The notes: generated by a model not told the origin, from the sequence alone. A stretch of 13,327 nt of DNA from Rhodoferax sp. (GCA_018882485.1 VERU01000022.1:1-13327), one strand, 5' to 3'; counted from the stretch's first letter, positions 1 through 6,840 are shown. Numbers and translations are program-made.

Positions 1-134
1 CCACCGCGTCGGTCGGTTCGTCGCAAGCGCCGCCCGCCGCCGTGGACAACTCTGCATCGTTTGCAACCTGCCTGCAGTCCACTTAAAACTCGGGGAAAGC
101 TGTTCAAACAAGCGGAGCCACTTCTCAATTAGGC
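1..134. other. Left-edge segment with no supported gene
   Basis: All three plus-strand frames entering from the left edge stay open for a while. One ends with TAA at about position 87, one with TAG at about 132, and a third runs on to about 168. None gives a peptide I recognise. The segment could be the 3' end of a gene starting outside the window, or the remnant of a mobile element next to the decayed ATPase gene. I see no terminal repeat or target duplication that would support the second option. Confidence 0.3.
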
Positions 135-149
135 ATGCGTTCAACCAGA

Positions 150-211
150 GAAATCCGAAAATTTCATGACCTAATTTTCCATTTTCACGCTCGTAAATTC
201 CGAAATTTACG
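150..211. promoter_or_regulatory. Paired inverted repeats upstream of the ATPase pseudogene
   Basis: There are two imperfectly related dyads. The first has arms GAAAT (150-154) and ATTTC (161-165). The second has perfect 8-bp arms CGTAAATT (192-199) and AATTTACG (204-211). Both have CCGAAA at or across their centre, and the centres are about 44 bp apart, close to four helical turns. A third partial copy, ATTTCCGAA, lies at 226-234. The patch is clearly more AT-rich than the rest of the window. Position and symmetry suggest an operator/promoter of the former ATPase gene. The protein that would bind it is unknown, and the winged-helix-like DUF4143 protein itself is only a speculative candidate. 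Confidence 0.45.
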
Positions 212-237
212 GTGTTCCGTGGCGCATTTCCGAATCA

Positions 238-1239
238 TCGCTTTACCCGCGCCAGGCCAGGTCGCGCATCGCAGAAGCCATGGCCGACACGCCGGTGTCT
301 TGCTGGCTGGGCCGCGGCAGGCCGGTGAAGCCACGCTGGTTCGCCAGATGTCGGGCAGCGGGGTGCGTTACCTGTCGCTGGACGATGAACTCACCCTGAT
401 GTCTAAGCGAAATCGAGGGGCAGTCACTGAACTGGCTTGACAGCGTGTTCTCCGGGCGGATTCCTCAGGCGAGTACGCAAGCGCTGGGAGGAGACTTGGT
501 CGATCGCCTCTTGCGCGGCGGGTACCCCGAAGCCATCTCAAGATCGACACCCAGGCGCCGGAGCGCCAGGCTGCGGCAATACATCGATGCCCTCATTCAG
601 CGCGACGTGCGCGATGTCTCGGGCATCGAAAAGCTGGAGCAGTTGCCGCGCTTTTTGCGGGCTCTGGCGCTGACGGCCGGTCAGATGTGCAACTACACCC
701 AGCTGGCGGGGCAGGTTGGGCTGGACAGCAAAACGGCGGCAAAGTACGTGAGCGTGCTGGAGCAGATGTACCTGCTCAGGCGTATGGACGTTTGGGCTCG
801 CAACAGACTGAGCCGGGTCGTCAAATCGACCAAGTTGCAGTTCATGGATTCCGGTTTGCTGGCCACCCTGATCGAGCTGACTGCACACGAGGTTGAGCAG
901 GACAGAACCCGCTTTGGCCAGGTGTTGGAATCGTTTGTCTATGGCGAGCTGCTCAAGGCGACCACCACAGCCGAGGGAGATTACGCGCTTATGTACTACC
1001 GCGATGCCGACAAAGTCGAGGTCGATGTGGTCATTGAAAACGCGGCCGGGCAACTGGTCGGCGTGGAAGTCAAAGCCTCTGCCACCGTGAAGGAAAGCGA
1101 TCTCAGGGGGCTGAGGAAACTGGTCCGTTTGGCCGGTGGTCCGTTCAAGATGGGCATCCTGCTGTACGACGGGGACGAGACCCTGCCATTGGGTGACAAC
1201 ATCTGGGCCGCGCCGCTCGCGACGCTTTGGGGCAGGTAG
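238..1239 (+). pseudogene. Decayed AAA+ ATPase with DUF4143 C-terminal domain
   Basis: Three frames are needed to read this gene. Positions 241-297 encode LYPRQARSRIAEAMADTPV, a typical N-terminus of AAA_14/DUF4143 ATPases. One base is then missing near 296-299, and 297-401 continue in another frame with VLLAGPRQAG and YLSLDDELTL. The P-loop is also damaged: where the family has G-K-T/S-T it reads G-E-A-T. At about 399-403 the frame changes again to LSEIEGQSLNWLDSVFSGRI and stays open to TAG at 1239. The join skips what should be about 60-70 residues, including the Walker B and sensor segments. The DUF4143 part (about 445-1239) looks intact, including a VDVVIE and VGVEVKAS segment resembling a PD-(D/E)XK nuclease-like fold. 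A GTG at 445 could start a C-terminal fragment, but ATPase activity must be lost. These proteins are often called ATP-binding proteins of unknown role and are commonly exchanged horizontally. Confidence 0.85.
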
Positions 1240-1345
1240 CCATCCTGGTTGCCGGATCCTCAGGCCGCCTGGCAAAGCCGAAGGGTGCCCCGATGGCGCG
1301 GGCGGCGGCCCCCAGGACCTGAGCCGAGCGGGCCCGCGTCCGCGT

Positions 1346-1351
1346 CATAAT
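1346..1351 (+). promoter_or_regulatory. Candidate -10 box (CATAAT) of the copper cluster
   Basis: CATAAT lies 7 nt before the ATG at 1359, and there is no Shine-Dalgarno sequence between them. If it is used, transcription would start at or next to the ATG and give a leaderless mRNA. No good -35 match is visible at the usual distance. Confidence 0.35.
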
Positions 1352-1358
1352 TCGGGTC

Positions 1359-1739
1359 ATGGTCGCCCTCCAGACCCTGCGCGACGCACGTTCCATCGGC
1401 CGTTGGATGCTGGTGTGGTTTGCCCTGTCCATCGGGATCGCCGTGGCCTCGCCCGCGATCAAGCCGCAGACCCTCACACAGGTCTGTACGGCAGGCGGCA
1501 GCGTCGAGTGGGTGACGGCCGATACAGGCGATATCGCGGGCGATGACCCGGCGGCGGGCCAGCCAGTTCACGGCCTGGACTGCGTGTTGTGCATGACCTT
1601 GGCTGCACCGCCTGCCGCGGACCCGCAGCCCCGGCTGCTTGCAGGCACCTGCACCGCCCAGCCGGTTACCCCCAGCGCCACGGTTGTGGCCCTGAGCATC
1701 GCGGCCCCTGCTGCGCGGGGCCCCCCTCGGTCGGTCTGA
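1359..1739 (+). CDS. DUF2946 family protein, copper-cluster associated
   Basis: This is a 126-residue protein with an N-terminal hydrophobic segment (about residues 15-32) that should act as a signal anchor or signal peptide, so the rest is probably periplasmic. The DUF2946 signature is visible: Cys43 in QVCTAGG, a Trp at 51, then the H-x3-C-x2-C motif at His71, Cys75 and Cys78. These Cys/His residues are plausible metal ligands. DUF2946 genes commonly sit beside copper resistance and copper-transport genes, and the next two genes here are copper proteins. The exact biochemical role of the family is not established. The ATG at 1359 has no evident ribosome-binding site but has a -10-like hexamer just upstream. 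An Ala/Pro-rich C-terminal tail ends at TGA. Confidence 0.75.
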   Translation: MVALQTLRDARSIGRWMLVWFALSIGIAVASPAIKPQTLTQVCTAGGSVEWVTADTGDIAGDDPAAGQPVHGLDCVLCMTLAAPPAADPQPRLLAGTCTAQPVTPSATVVALSIAAPAARGPPRSV

Positions 1740-1819
1740 CCTCCTCAGACGCCGCGCCGGCTGCTGGCGGTCCGCGCGAGAGAACCCATTCCTCCGTTTT
1801 TCGACTTCCCGATCGGGTG

Positions 1820-1850
1820 GGCGGCTGTCCTGTCGGGCAGGCTGTCCGCC
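1820..1850 (+). other. Hairpin-forming repeat before the YcnI-like gene
   Basis: The outer arms are GGCGG (1820-1824) and CCGCC (1846-1850), and the inner arms are CCTG (1829-1832) and CAGG (1838-1841). A symmetric 4-nt internal loop separates the two stems and the apical loop is 5 nt. It ends 15 nt before the ATG at 1866. It could be a 5' UTR hairpin or attenuator-like element within the 126-bp gap between the DUF2946 and YcnI-like genes. It has no U-tract, so it does not look like an intrinsic terminator. Confidence 0.3.
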
Positions 1851-1865
1851 ATCGAAAGAAAATTC

Positions 1866-2414
1866 ATGAAACCTATTGCTATGCATTTTGTAGCTGCCTG
1901 CGCACTGTCCATGGGCGCGGGAGCGGCTTTTTCACATGTGACCTTGCAGGATCAGGCTGCCGCAGCAGGCGCCGCCTATCGTGGCGTGCTGCGGGTGGGC
2001 CATGGCTGCGCCGGTTCGTCCACCACGTCCATCACGGTCACCCTGCCTGCCGGTTTTCAGGGGGCGCAACCCCTGCTCAAGGCGGGCTGGAATGTCAGCA
2101 CCCGCGTGGGCCCACTCGAGCAGCCCTTCGAGGCGCACGGAACCCGGTACACCGAAGGGGTTCAGGAAATCACCTGGAGGGCCAGAGGGCCGGAATACGC
2201 CGTGCCCGATGCCTTTGCCGACGAGTTCGTGTTCCGAGGCACCACACCCAAAAAGGCCGGTCCCCTGTGGTTCAAGGTTGTACAGGGTTGTGACTCGGGC
2301 CGCAACGCCTGGGTCGAAATTCCTGCCGCGGGTCAGGATGAACACCGCCTGAAGTCGCCCGCGGCCCGTCTGGATGTGCTGGATGTGCAGGCCGCTGGCG
2401 GCCACTCTCACTGA
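1866..2414 (+). CDS. YcnI-like (DUF1775) periplasmic copper-binding protein
   Basis: The protein has 182 residues. A signal peptide (residues 1-23) ends with the segment AAFSHVTL. Cleavage before His24 would leave an N-terminal His, which in YcnI is the copper ligand of a mono-histidine brace. Other family features are visible: VGHGCAGS with Cys48, a conserved Trp at 104 in EITWRA, and VVQGCDSG with Cys142, which probably forms a disulfide with Cys48. The C-terminus ends GHSH and has no membrane anchor, unlike some members of the family, so the mature protein is probably soluble in the periplasm. The likely role is copper binding or delivery together with the PCu(A)C protein encoded 17 bp downstream. 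The ATG at 1866 is preceded by a purine-rich GAAAGAAAA segment. Assignment to the family is firm; the physiological role is inferred. Confidence 0.88.
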   Translation: MKPIAMHFVAACALSMGAGAAFSHVTLQDQAAAAGAAYRGVLRVGHGCAGSSTTSITVTLPAGFQGAQPLLKAGWNVSTRVGPLEQPFEAHGTRYTEGVQEITWRARGPEYAVPDAFADEFVFRGTTPKKAGPLWFKVVQGCDSGRNAWVEIPAAGQDEHRLKSPAARLDVLDVQAAGGHSH

Positions 2415-2431
2415 CTTTTTAGGAGATCACC

Positions 2432-2926
2432 ATGCTTTGGATTCGCAATACCCTGTCGGCGGCCCTGGTCGCTGGATTCGCCGCGATGGCTGGCAGCGCA
2501 GCCGCCCAATCGGTGGAGGTGAACCACGCCTGGGCCCGCGCCACGGTGCAGGGCCAGAAAGCGACCGGCGCCTTCATGACGCTGACCTCTGCGACGCCGG
2601 CCCGGCTGGTGGGCGCCAGTTCGCCCGTTGCGGGTGTGGTCGAGGTGCACGAGATGAAGATGGAAGGCGACGTCATGAAGATGCGCGCTCTGGCCAGTGG
2701 CCTGGATCTGCCGGCCGGCAAGGCGGTGGAACTCAAGCCGGGTGGCTACCATGTGATGCTGATGGATCTGAAGCTGCCGCTGCAAAAAGACACGACCATA
2801 CCGCTGACCCTGGTGTTCAGGGACGCCAAGGGCGTGGAGACCCGCAAGGATCTGAAGTTGCCGGTGTCCTTCAGTGCGCCAGCCGGCGGGCCGGCAGGCG
2901 GCAGCCAGGGGCAGCACAAGCATTAG
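2432..2926 (+). CDS. PCu(A)C family periplasmic copper chaperone (DUF461)
   Basis: The protein has 164 residues. A signal peptide covers about residues 1-25, with the cleavage site around GSAAAQS. The Cu(I)-binding residues of PCu(A)C proteins are present: His73 and Met75 in VEVHEMKM, Met84, then His107 and Met109 in GGYHVMLM. The family is known to carry Cu(I) in the periplasm and to help load the CuA/CuB sites of cytochrome oxidases or hand copper to export systems. The C-terminal tail is Gly/Pro-rich and ends QHKH, which may be an extra weak metal site. A strong Shine-Dalgarno AGGAGA (2421-2426) precedes the ATG by 5 nt, and the gene follows the YcnI-like gene by 17 bp, so the two are co-transcribed. 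It is the last gene of the cluster, facing the convergent cyclase gene 77 bp away. Confidence 0.93.
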   Translation: MLWIRNTLSAALVAGFAAMAGSAAAQSVEVNHAWARATVQGQKATGAFMTLTSATPARLVGASSPVAGVVEVHEMKMEGDVMKMRALASGLDLPAGKAVELKPGGYHVMLMDLKLPLQKDTTIPLTLVFRDAKGVETRKDLKLPVSFSAPAGGPAGGSQGQHKH

Positions 2927-3003
2927 GCTCCCGGGGCGTCATTCCGGGTGTCGGAGAGGTCGGGCCCTGCCCCGGGGTCTGACCCTGTCCGATGCCGGGA
3001 TGC

Positions 3004-4027
3004 TCAGGCTGCGCGCACCAGTGCCAGAGTCACCGGCTCACTGCGGCCGCGCAGCGTCACCGGCCCCAGGTCTTGCCGGCTCAGTCCGGTCGGCAGCGCC
3101 GCGCCGTGCAGGCTGTCGGCAGAGGCCAGCACCAGCGTCTGGTGCTGGCGGCATTCGCCCGCGATGCGGGCGGCGGTGTTCACGGTATCTCCCAGGTAGG
3201 TGATTTCGCGCTTGATGTCGCCCACCTCACCCGTCACGACGGGACCCGCGTGCATGGCCACCCTCATTTGCGGCGCCTGGCCGAACTGCTGGTGAAACGC
3301 CTCGGCCTCCGCAGCAAGGCGTGCCGTCAAGTCCTGGACCAAGGCCAGCGCCCGCTCGGCTGAGCGGGGCGTGTGGGGCCAGGTGAGGATGATTTCGTCG
3401 CCGATGTACCGGTAGATTTGACCGCCCGAGGCCCGCAATGGCTCGGACAGGGCGTGGATCCATCGGTCGATGAAGCCCAAAAAGCGCTCGGCGCCCAGGC
3501 GTTCAGCCAGAGCGGTGGAGCCCCACCAGGTCCAGCAGCAGCAGCAGGCGCTGCTCGCTGCGCGGGTAACGGTAGCGGCCAACCAGGAAGGCGCCGAACA
3601 CACCCGGCCCGATCAGACGCCGCAACTCGAGCGAATAGCTGATCGCGCAACACAGGAAGATGGAAAAAGCCATGGACTCCCGCAGCATGGGGGCGCCCAG
3701 AAAGCCCTGAGGGTCGGGCCGCCACAGGAAGATATAGGCCACGTAATGACTGGCCAGCAGCAGCGCGCTGATGATCGCGCCGTTGACGACAAAGTTGACC
3801 GCGAGCGGCATCCGCCGCAAGCGTCGACCGGGTGCGCCCTGCAGGCACAGCAGCCAGGCGATCAATGGCCCGCCGATGACCACACCGCTGCCAGCACCGG
3901 TGATGGCCGAACTCTGCCAGCCATTTTCCGGGTAGAGCAATGCGGCAAATAGCGCCGAGGCCACCAGCGTGGGCGCCAGCAGAACGCCAAATCCCCAGAG
4001 TTCGCGCCGCAGGTTCCGGTCGTTCAT
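3004..4027 (-). pseudogene. Membrane class III adenylate/guanylate cyclase, frameshifted
   Basis: Removing one base restores a single 340-residue protein starting at ATG 4027, which has a good GGAAGGA ribosome-binding site. The N-terminal part has four hydrophobic segments at about residues 11-32, 42-62, 74-102 and 117-134. The C-terminal part is a class III nucleotide cyclase domain: metal-binding Asp166 in LLLLLDLVGST, Asp210 in YRYIGDEIIL, and Asn283 and Arg287 in LGDTVNTAAR for the transition state. The lysine that selects adenine in many homologues is replaced here by Arg206. The frame breaks at a run of four C at 3521-3524 (GGGG on the coding strand), where three would keep the frame. 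As written, the first reading frame stops at 3503 just after the first metal Asp. The break could be a real mutation, a slippage site or a sequencing error. The start lies 28 bp after the dioxygenase gene, suggesting co-transcription. Confidence 0.85.
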
Positions 4028-4055
4028 TGCGATCCTTCCGGCCTTCGGCGTGGGT

Positions 4056-4904
4056 TCAGACAAAGCCGCGCAGCGGCAGGCTGGCATCGCGCTGCAGCCA
4101 GTTGTGGGCGGCATAGGCGGCCCGGCCGTCGGTCACGTGCAGGGTGTAGGCGTGGCGTGAATGGGGCGAACGATTGGGCGCGCTGTAGTGCGGCAGCAGG
4201 CCGTGGAACACCACCAGCGTGCCGGCCGGCACTTCCAGCGGCTGTGCCTCGGCGCCGCTGGGCCAGGGGGTGGTGTCCAGTGTGTCCATGCGCACCTGGT
4301 CGTCCTGTCGCACGAAGCGCTGGCGCAGCGGGCCGCGGTGGGCGCCCGGCGCCACCCACAGGCAGCCATTCTTGAGCGTGGCGTCTTCCAGCGCAAACCA
4401 GAAGGTGGTGACGCTCTGGGGCGTGGTCTCGAAAAAGGTCGCGTCCTGGTGCCAGCCCACCTCGCCGCCGATGCCCGGCTGCTTGAAGATGTACATCGAT
4501 TGCCAGATCCGAGGCTGGGCCAGCCCCACCGCGCTGGCTACACCCGCCAGCTCGGGTCCGTGCGAGAAAGCCTCGAACACGGGATCGAGGTCGTGCAGCG
4601 CGTGGCCGATCTTGTTGATGGACCGCGCCTTGGCCTGGCGCAGCCGACCTGCGGCGTCGAAGGCCTCTTCCTCGAAAAAGCAGCGGATCTGGTCGCCCGA
4701 GCCCAGAAAGTAGGCGTCTGCGGTGCGGCGCTGCTCGTGCGTGCTGAAGATGCTGACCTGGTCACCCGGCTCGAACGCCGCCACGATCTGCTCGGCGCGC
4801 TCGCGCAGGGCTGCCAGTTCGGGCGGCCGCCTGAAGCCCGGCAGCACCACGAACCCGTCGCGCCGGTACTGGGCAAGCTGATCGGGGGAGAGTGCGGTCG
4901 GCAT
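4056..4904 (-). CDS. Phytanoyl-CoA dioxygenase (PhyH) family protein
   Basis: The protein has 282 residues, close to the family norm. It belongs to the Fe(II)/2-oxoglutarate-dependent oxygenases. The iron triad can be read as His152 and Asp154 in GWHQDATFF, plus the distal His239 in GLLPHYSAPN. Arg250 in SRHAYTLHV is the likely 2-oxoglutarate carboxylate anchor. The N-terminus LAQYRRDGFVVLPGF is typical of PhyH proteins. It most resembles the PHYHD1-like branch, which acts as a hydroxylase on unknown small molecules; the substrate cannot be told from sequence. It is 48 bp downstream of the GFA gene. The ATG at 4904 has no Shine-Dalgarno, but TATACT lies 7 nt upstream, so it may have its own promoter and a leaderless transcript. 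Confidence 0.9.
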   Translation of the reverse strand: MPTALSPDQLAQYRRDGFVVLPGFRRPPELAALRERAEQIVAAFEPGDQVSIFSTHEQRRTADAYFLGSGDQIRCFFEEEAFDAAGRLRQAKARSINKIGHALHDLDPVFEAFSHGPELAGVASAVGLAQPRIWQSMYIFKQPGIGGEVGWHQDATFFETTPQSVTTFWFALEDATLKNGCLWVAPGAHRGPLRQRFVRQDDQVRMDTLDTTPWPSGAEAQPLEVPAGTLVVFHGLLPHYSAPNRSPHSRHAYTLHVTDGRAAYAAHNWLQRDASLPLRGFV

Positions 4905-4911
4905 GCGGGCA

Positions 4912-4917
4912 AGTATA
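4912..4917 (-). promoter_or_regulatory. Candidate -10 box (TATACT) of the PhyH gene
   Basis: TATACT on the minus strand ends 7 nt before the ATG at 4904, in the 48-bp gap between two same-strand genes. No Shine-Dalgarno is present. The -35 region is not recognisable. The predicted start of transcription would fall at or next to the A of the start codon. Confidence 0.4.
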
Positions 4918-4952
4918 GACAGCGCCTGCCGCTGTCGGGACGCAGCGCGGGC

Positions 4953-5435
4953 CTACGGCGAGGGCCGAGCCACCGTGGGGCCCGCGTAGCGGGCAGGCTC
5001 CAGCGGCGTGCCGTCGAGTGCGGCACGCGCGCCTCGAAAACAGTCGGTGTCGGCTGGAAGCACCACCCCCGACTGGGCCGACTCGGTCCAGATGTGGGAC
5101 CCGATCTCGACCTGGTTGGGGTCGTCAAAGGTCCCTCGGGACAGGGCGCGGTATTCCGGCCACCTCTCGAACATCAGGGTGACGGTGGTGCCGCAGCGCG
5201 GGCAGAAGTGCAGATGCACCGCCTTGCCGCTGTTTTCCGAGCGGTGATCGTAGACCTGAAGACTGCCCTCGATGGCCACGGCCTCGACGGGAAATAGGGA
5301 CTGGGCGTAGCCCGTGCTGCCCGTCATCTTCTGGCAGAACCGGCAGTGGCACACCAGTGTGCGCAAGGGGCGCCCCCGGGCCCGGTAACGGACTGCACCG
5401 CACAGGCAACCGCCCTGGAACCAATCGGGGATCAT
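4953..5435 (-). CDS. GFA family (CENP-V/glutathione-dependent formaldehyde-activating-like) zinc protein
   Basis: The protein has 160 residues. The zinc-binding cysteines of the family are all present: Cys10 and Cys12 in GGCLCGAVRY, Cys29, Cys31 and Cys34 in CHCRFCQKMTGS, and Cys78 and Cys81 in HFCPRCGTTV. The family includes Gfa, which was named for formaldehyde-glutathione adduct formation, but most members are of unknown function and I make no claim of that activity here. I chose ATG 5435 because its ATGA overlaps the stop of the upstream VOC gene, because the conserved GGCLCGAVRY segment follows at once, and because upstream in-frame sequence is only the shadow of the VOC gene. There is no separate Shine-Dalgarno, so translation is probably coupled to the VOC gene. 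Confidence 0.9.
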   Translation of the reverse strand: MIPDWFQGGCLCGAVRYRARGRPLRTLVCHCRFCQKMTGSTGYAQSLFPVEAVAIEGSLQVYDHRSENSGKAVHLHFCPRCGTTVTLMFERWPEYRALSRGTFDDPNQVEIGSHIWTESAQSGVVLPADTDCFRGARAALDGTPLEPARYAGPTVARPSP

Positions 5436-5818
5436 TGCGGGGAATGCAGGCCGATCATGTTGCCCTCGGTGTCTTCGATCAGGGCAATGAAACCATACTC
5501 GCCGATGGACGTCTTCGCCCGCGACACCTTGCCGCCGTGAGCCATCGCCCGCGCGGCTTCTACCGAGCAGTCTTCGCACGAAAAATAGACCAGCGTACCG
5601 CCGCCGGGTAGGACGCCTTCCATGCGAACGAGCGCACCCCCGGCCCCGTAGCCCTCCATCGCCGACGGAAATGCCCACATCTCCATACCTGGCTGGTTCT
5701 CGGTCGCGGGATTCTTCAATTCGGCAAGTTCACCTCGAAACACCGCCTCGTAAAAGGCTTTGGCGCGGTGCATGTCCTGAACGTAGATTTCGAACCATCC
5801 AACGGGGTTATTTTTCAT
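5432..5818 (-). CDS. VOC family (glyoxalase/bleomycin resistance-type) protein
   Basis: This 128-residue protein has the paired beta-alpha-beta-beta-beta modules of the vicinal oxygen chelate superfamily. The first module has WFEIYVQDMHRAKAFYEAVF at residues 8-27. The second runs from about residue 74 to the end, with IEDTEGNMIGLHS. Single-domain members like this usually act as dimers. Known superfamily functions include glyoxalase, epimerase, dioxygenase and antibiotic sequestration, and the sequence does not choose among them. The ATG at 5818 has AAGGA 8 nt upstream. The stop overlaps the start of the GFA gene by ATGA, a strong sign of a two-gene unit. The 96-bp space upstream could hold the promoter of this unit, but I see no clear -35/-10 pair. 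Confidence 0.88.
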   Translation of the reverse strand: MKNNPVGWFEIYVQDMHRAKAFYEAVFRGELAELKNPATENQPGMEMWAFPSAMEGYGAGGALVRMEGVLPGGGTLVYFSCEDCSVEAARAMAHGGKVSRAKTSIGEYGFIALIEDTEGNMIGLHSPQ

Positions 5819-5914
5819 GGAGTATGTCCTTGCAGAACGGGAAAACCATCCATTCGGAACTTACCACAGTATGCGAGGCGCGAAGGGGTGTTACCGCTCC
5901 AGGGAGCCCACGGT

Positions 5915-6445
5915 TTAGGTGACCGACTCAGGCGGCCATGGGTCGGCGGCGCCCGCCATGGTCATCACCTCCCGCCATGCCTGCAGCTTGCGTTCGAAGC
6001 TCCAGGACGCATGGGCCGGGCTGGTACTCGGCAGGCGGTACACCGGTACGCCCAGCGTGCGGGTATGGCGGGCGAGCTTGAAGCTCTCGGCCCCGTTATG
6101 GGCAATGGCGCGCAGGTGGGGCAGCTCCAGCGAGGCGATATCGTTGGGCACCGCATGGCGAATGGCGCTATCCAGGCTGCCGCCGCGCTCGCAGCGGGCG
6201 TACACATCCCACAGGCCCAGGCCGTGTTCGAGCAGCCATTTGCTACGAATTTCATAGCTGTCAGCCCAATATCCATAAGGCTCAGAGGGCCAAATGGATT
6301 GCAAGATTCGCCAGAACTGGTTCTGCGGGTGGGCGTAGTATTGCTGTAGCAGCAGCGAGCGCGGTCCGGGGAAGCTGCCCAGAATCAGCACCCGGGTGCG
6401 CGGCGACACCAGTGGCGGCAGGCCCTGCAGCAACTCGCTGGCCAC
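5915..6445 (-). CDS. DNA-deoxyinosine (hypoxanthine-DNA) glycosylase, UDG superfamily
   Basis: Read from GTG 6445 the protein has 176 residues. The N-terminus LLQGLPPLVSPRTRVLILGS is typical of the hypoxanthine-DNA glycosylase family of the uracil-DNA glycosylase superfamily. It continues with FPGPRSLLLQQYYAHPQNQF, which holds the active-site loop and Asn42, a candidate catalytic residue, and a C-terminal STSPAHASWS segment (residues 140-149) matching the family's DNA-binding loop. The enzyme would excise hypoxanthine arising from adenine deamination in DNA. No ATG exists near the conserved N-terminus. GTG 6445 is the first suitable start after the RidA stop, 11 bp away, and TTG 6433 is a possible alternative. 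The two genes are very likely co-transcribed. Confidence 0.87.
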   Translation of the reverse strand: MASELLQGLPPLVSPRTRVLILGSFPGPRSLLLQQYYAHPQNQFWRILQSIWPSEPYGYWADSYEIRSKWLLEHGLGLWDVYARCERGGSLDSAIRHAVPNDIASLELPHLRAIAHNGAESFKLARHTRTLGVPVYRLPSTSPAHASWSFERKLQAWREVMTMAGAADPWPPESVT

Positions 6446-6456
6446 GGCCGCGTTGC

Positions 6457-6813
6457 CTATTGCCCTGCAGCGGCGATGAAGGCCACTTCCAGCAAAAAGT
6501 CCGGGTTGGCCATTTCGGCGCGCACGCACACACGGGCCGGCGCGCAGCCCTGGGGCAGCCAGTCGGCCCAGAGGGCGTTGACGGTGGCACGGTCGTCCAT
6601 GTGCTTGAGGTAGACCGTGGCCATCAGCAGCCGTCCCTTGTCCGAGCCGACGCGGGCCAGCGTGGCCTCGGCCTGTGACAACAGCGCGCGGGTCTGGCTG
6701 GCGACATCGGTGCCGCTTTCGGGCACTTCCACGAAATAGGCGGTGTGGCCATGGATCACGGCGTCCGACCACTGGGGCTGAGGGTTGATGCGGGTGAGGC
6801 TGGGTTGGGTCAT
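6457..6813 (-). CDS. RidA (YjgF/YER057c/UK114) family protein
   Basis: The protein has 118 residues, within the usual range of the family. The active-site signature is visible at the C-terminal end: Arg94 in APARVCVRAEMANPDFLLEV, which corresponds to the carboxylate-binding Arg of enamine/imine deaminases, followed by Glu109. Members with this Arg hydrolyse reactive 2-aminoacrylate-type enamines made by PLP enzymes. The middle segment (residues 62-86) contains VYLKHMDD and the Trp-rich ALWADWLP, typical of the family. The protein is probably a soluble trimer. ATG 6813 has no strong Shine-Dalgarno. An inverted repeat lies 27-45 bp upstream of the start. The deoxyinosine glycosylase gene follows by 11 bp. 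Subfamily, and therefore precise substrate, is not resolved. Confidence 0.9.
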   Translation of the reverse strand: MTQPSLTRINPQPQWSDAVIHGHTAYFVEVPESGTDVASQTRALLSQAEATLARVGSDKGRLLMATVYLKHMDDRATVNALWADWLPQGCAPARVCVRAEMANPDFLLEVAFIAAAGQ

Positions 6814-6840
6814 GAGGGATCCGGGGATTTTGGCTCTGCG

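Noticed and set aside
1..237. Insertion-sequence end at the left edge
   Set aside because: The composition change and neighbouring pseudogene made this tempting, but no terminal inverted repeat, transposase motif or target duplication is visible.
1260..1886. Minus-strand open frame opposite the DUF2946 gene
   Set aside because: It spans the DUF2946 gene antisense and has Arg-rich low-complexity sequence; the plus-strand protein has clear Cys/His motifs and fits the copper context.
2927..3003. Bidirectional terminator between the PCu(A)C gene and the convergent cyclase
   Set aside because: Short GC-rich arms exist (for example CCCGG at 2930 and CCGGG at 2944) but no U-tract on either strand and no stable single hairpin, so I do not annotate it.
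3533..3547. (CAG)5 trinucleotide repeat as a possible phase-variation tract
   Set aside because: It encodes a Leu run in the conserved strand before the metal Asp, and changes in unit number would not shift the frame. It does not explain the frameshift.
4161..5297. Long plus-strand open frame opposite the PhyH and GFA genes
   Set aside because: Antisense shadow of two confidently identified genes, with no ribosome-binding site or domain.
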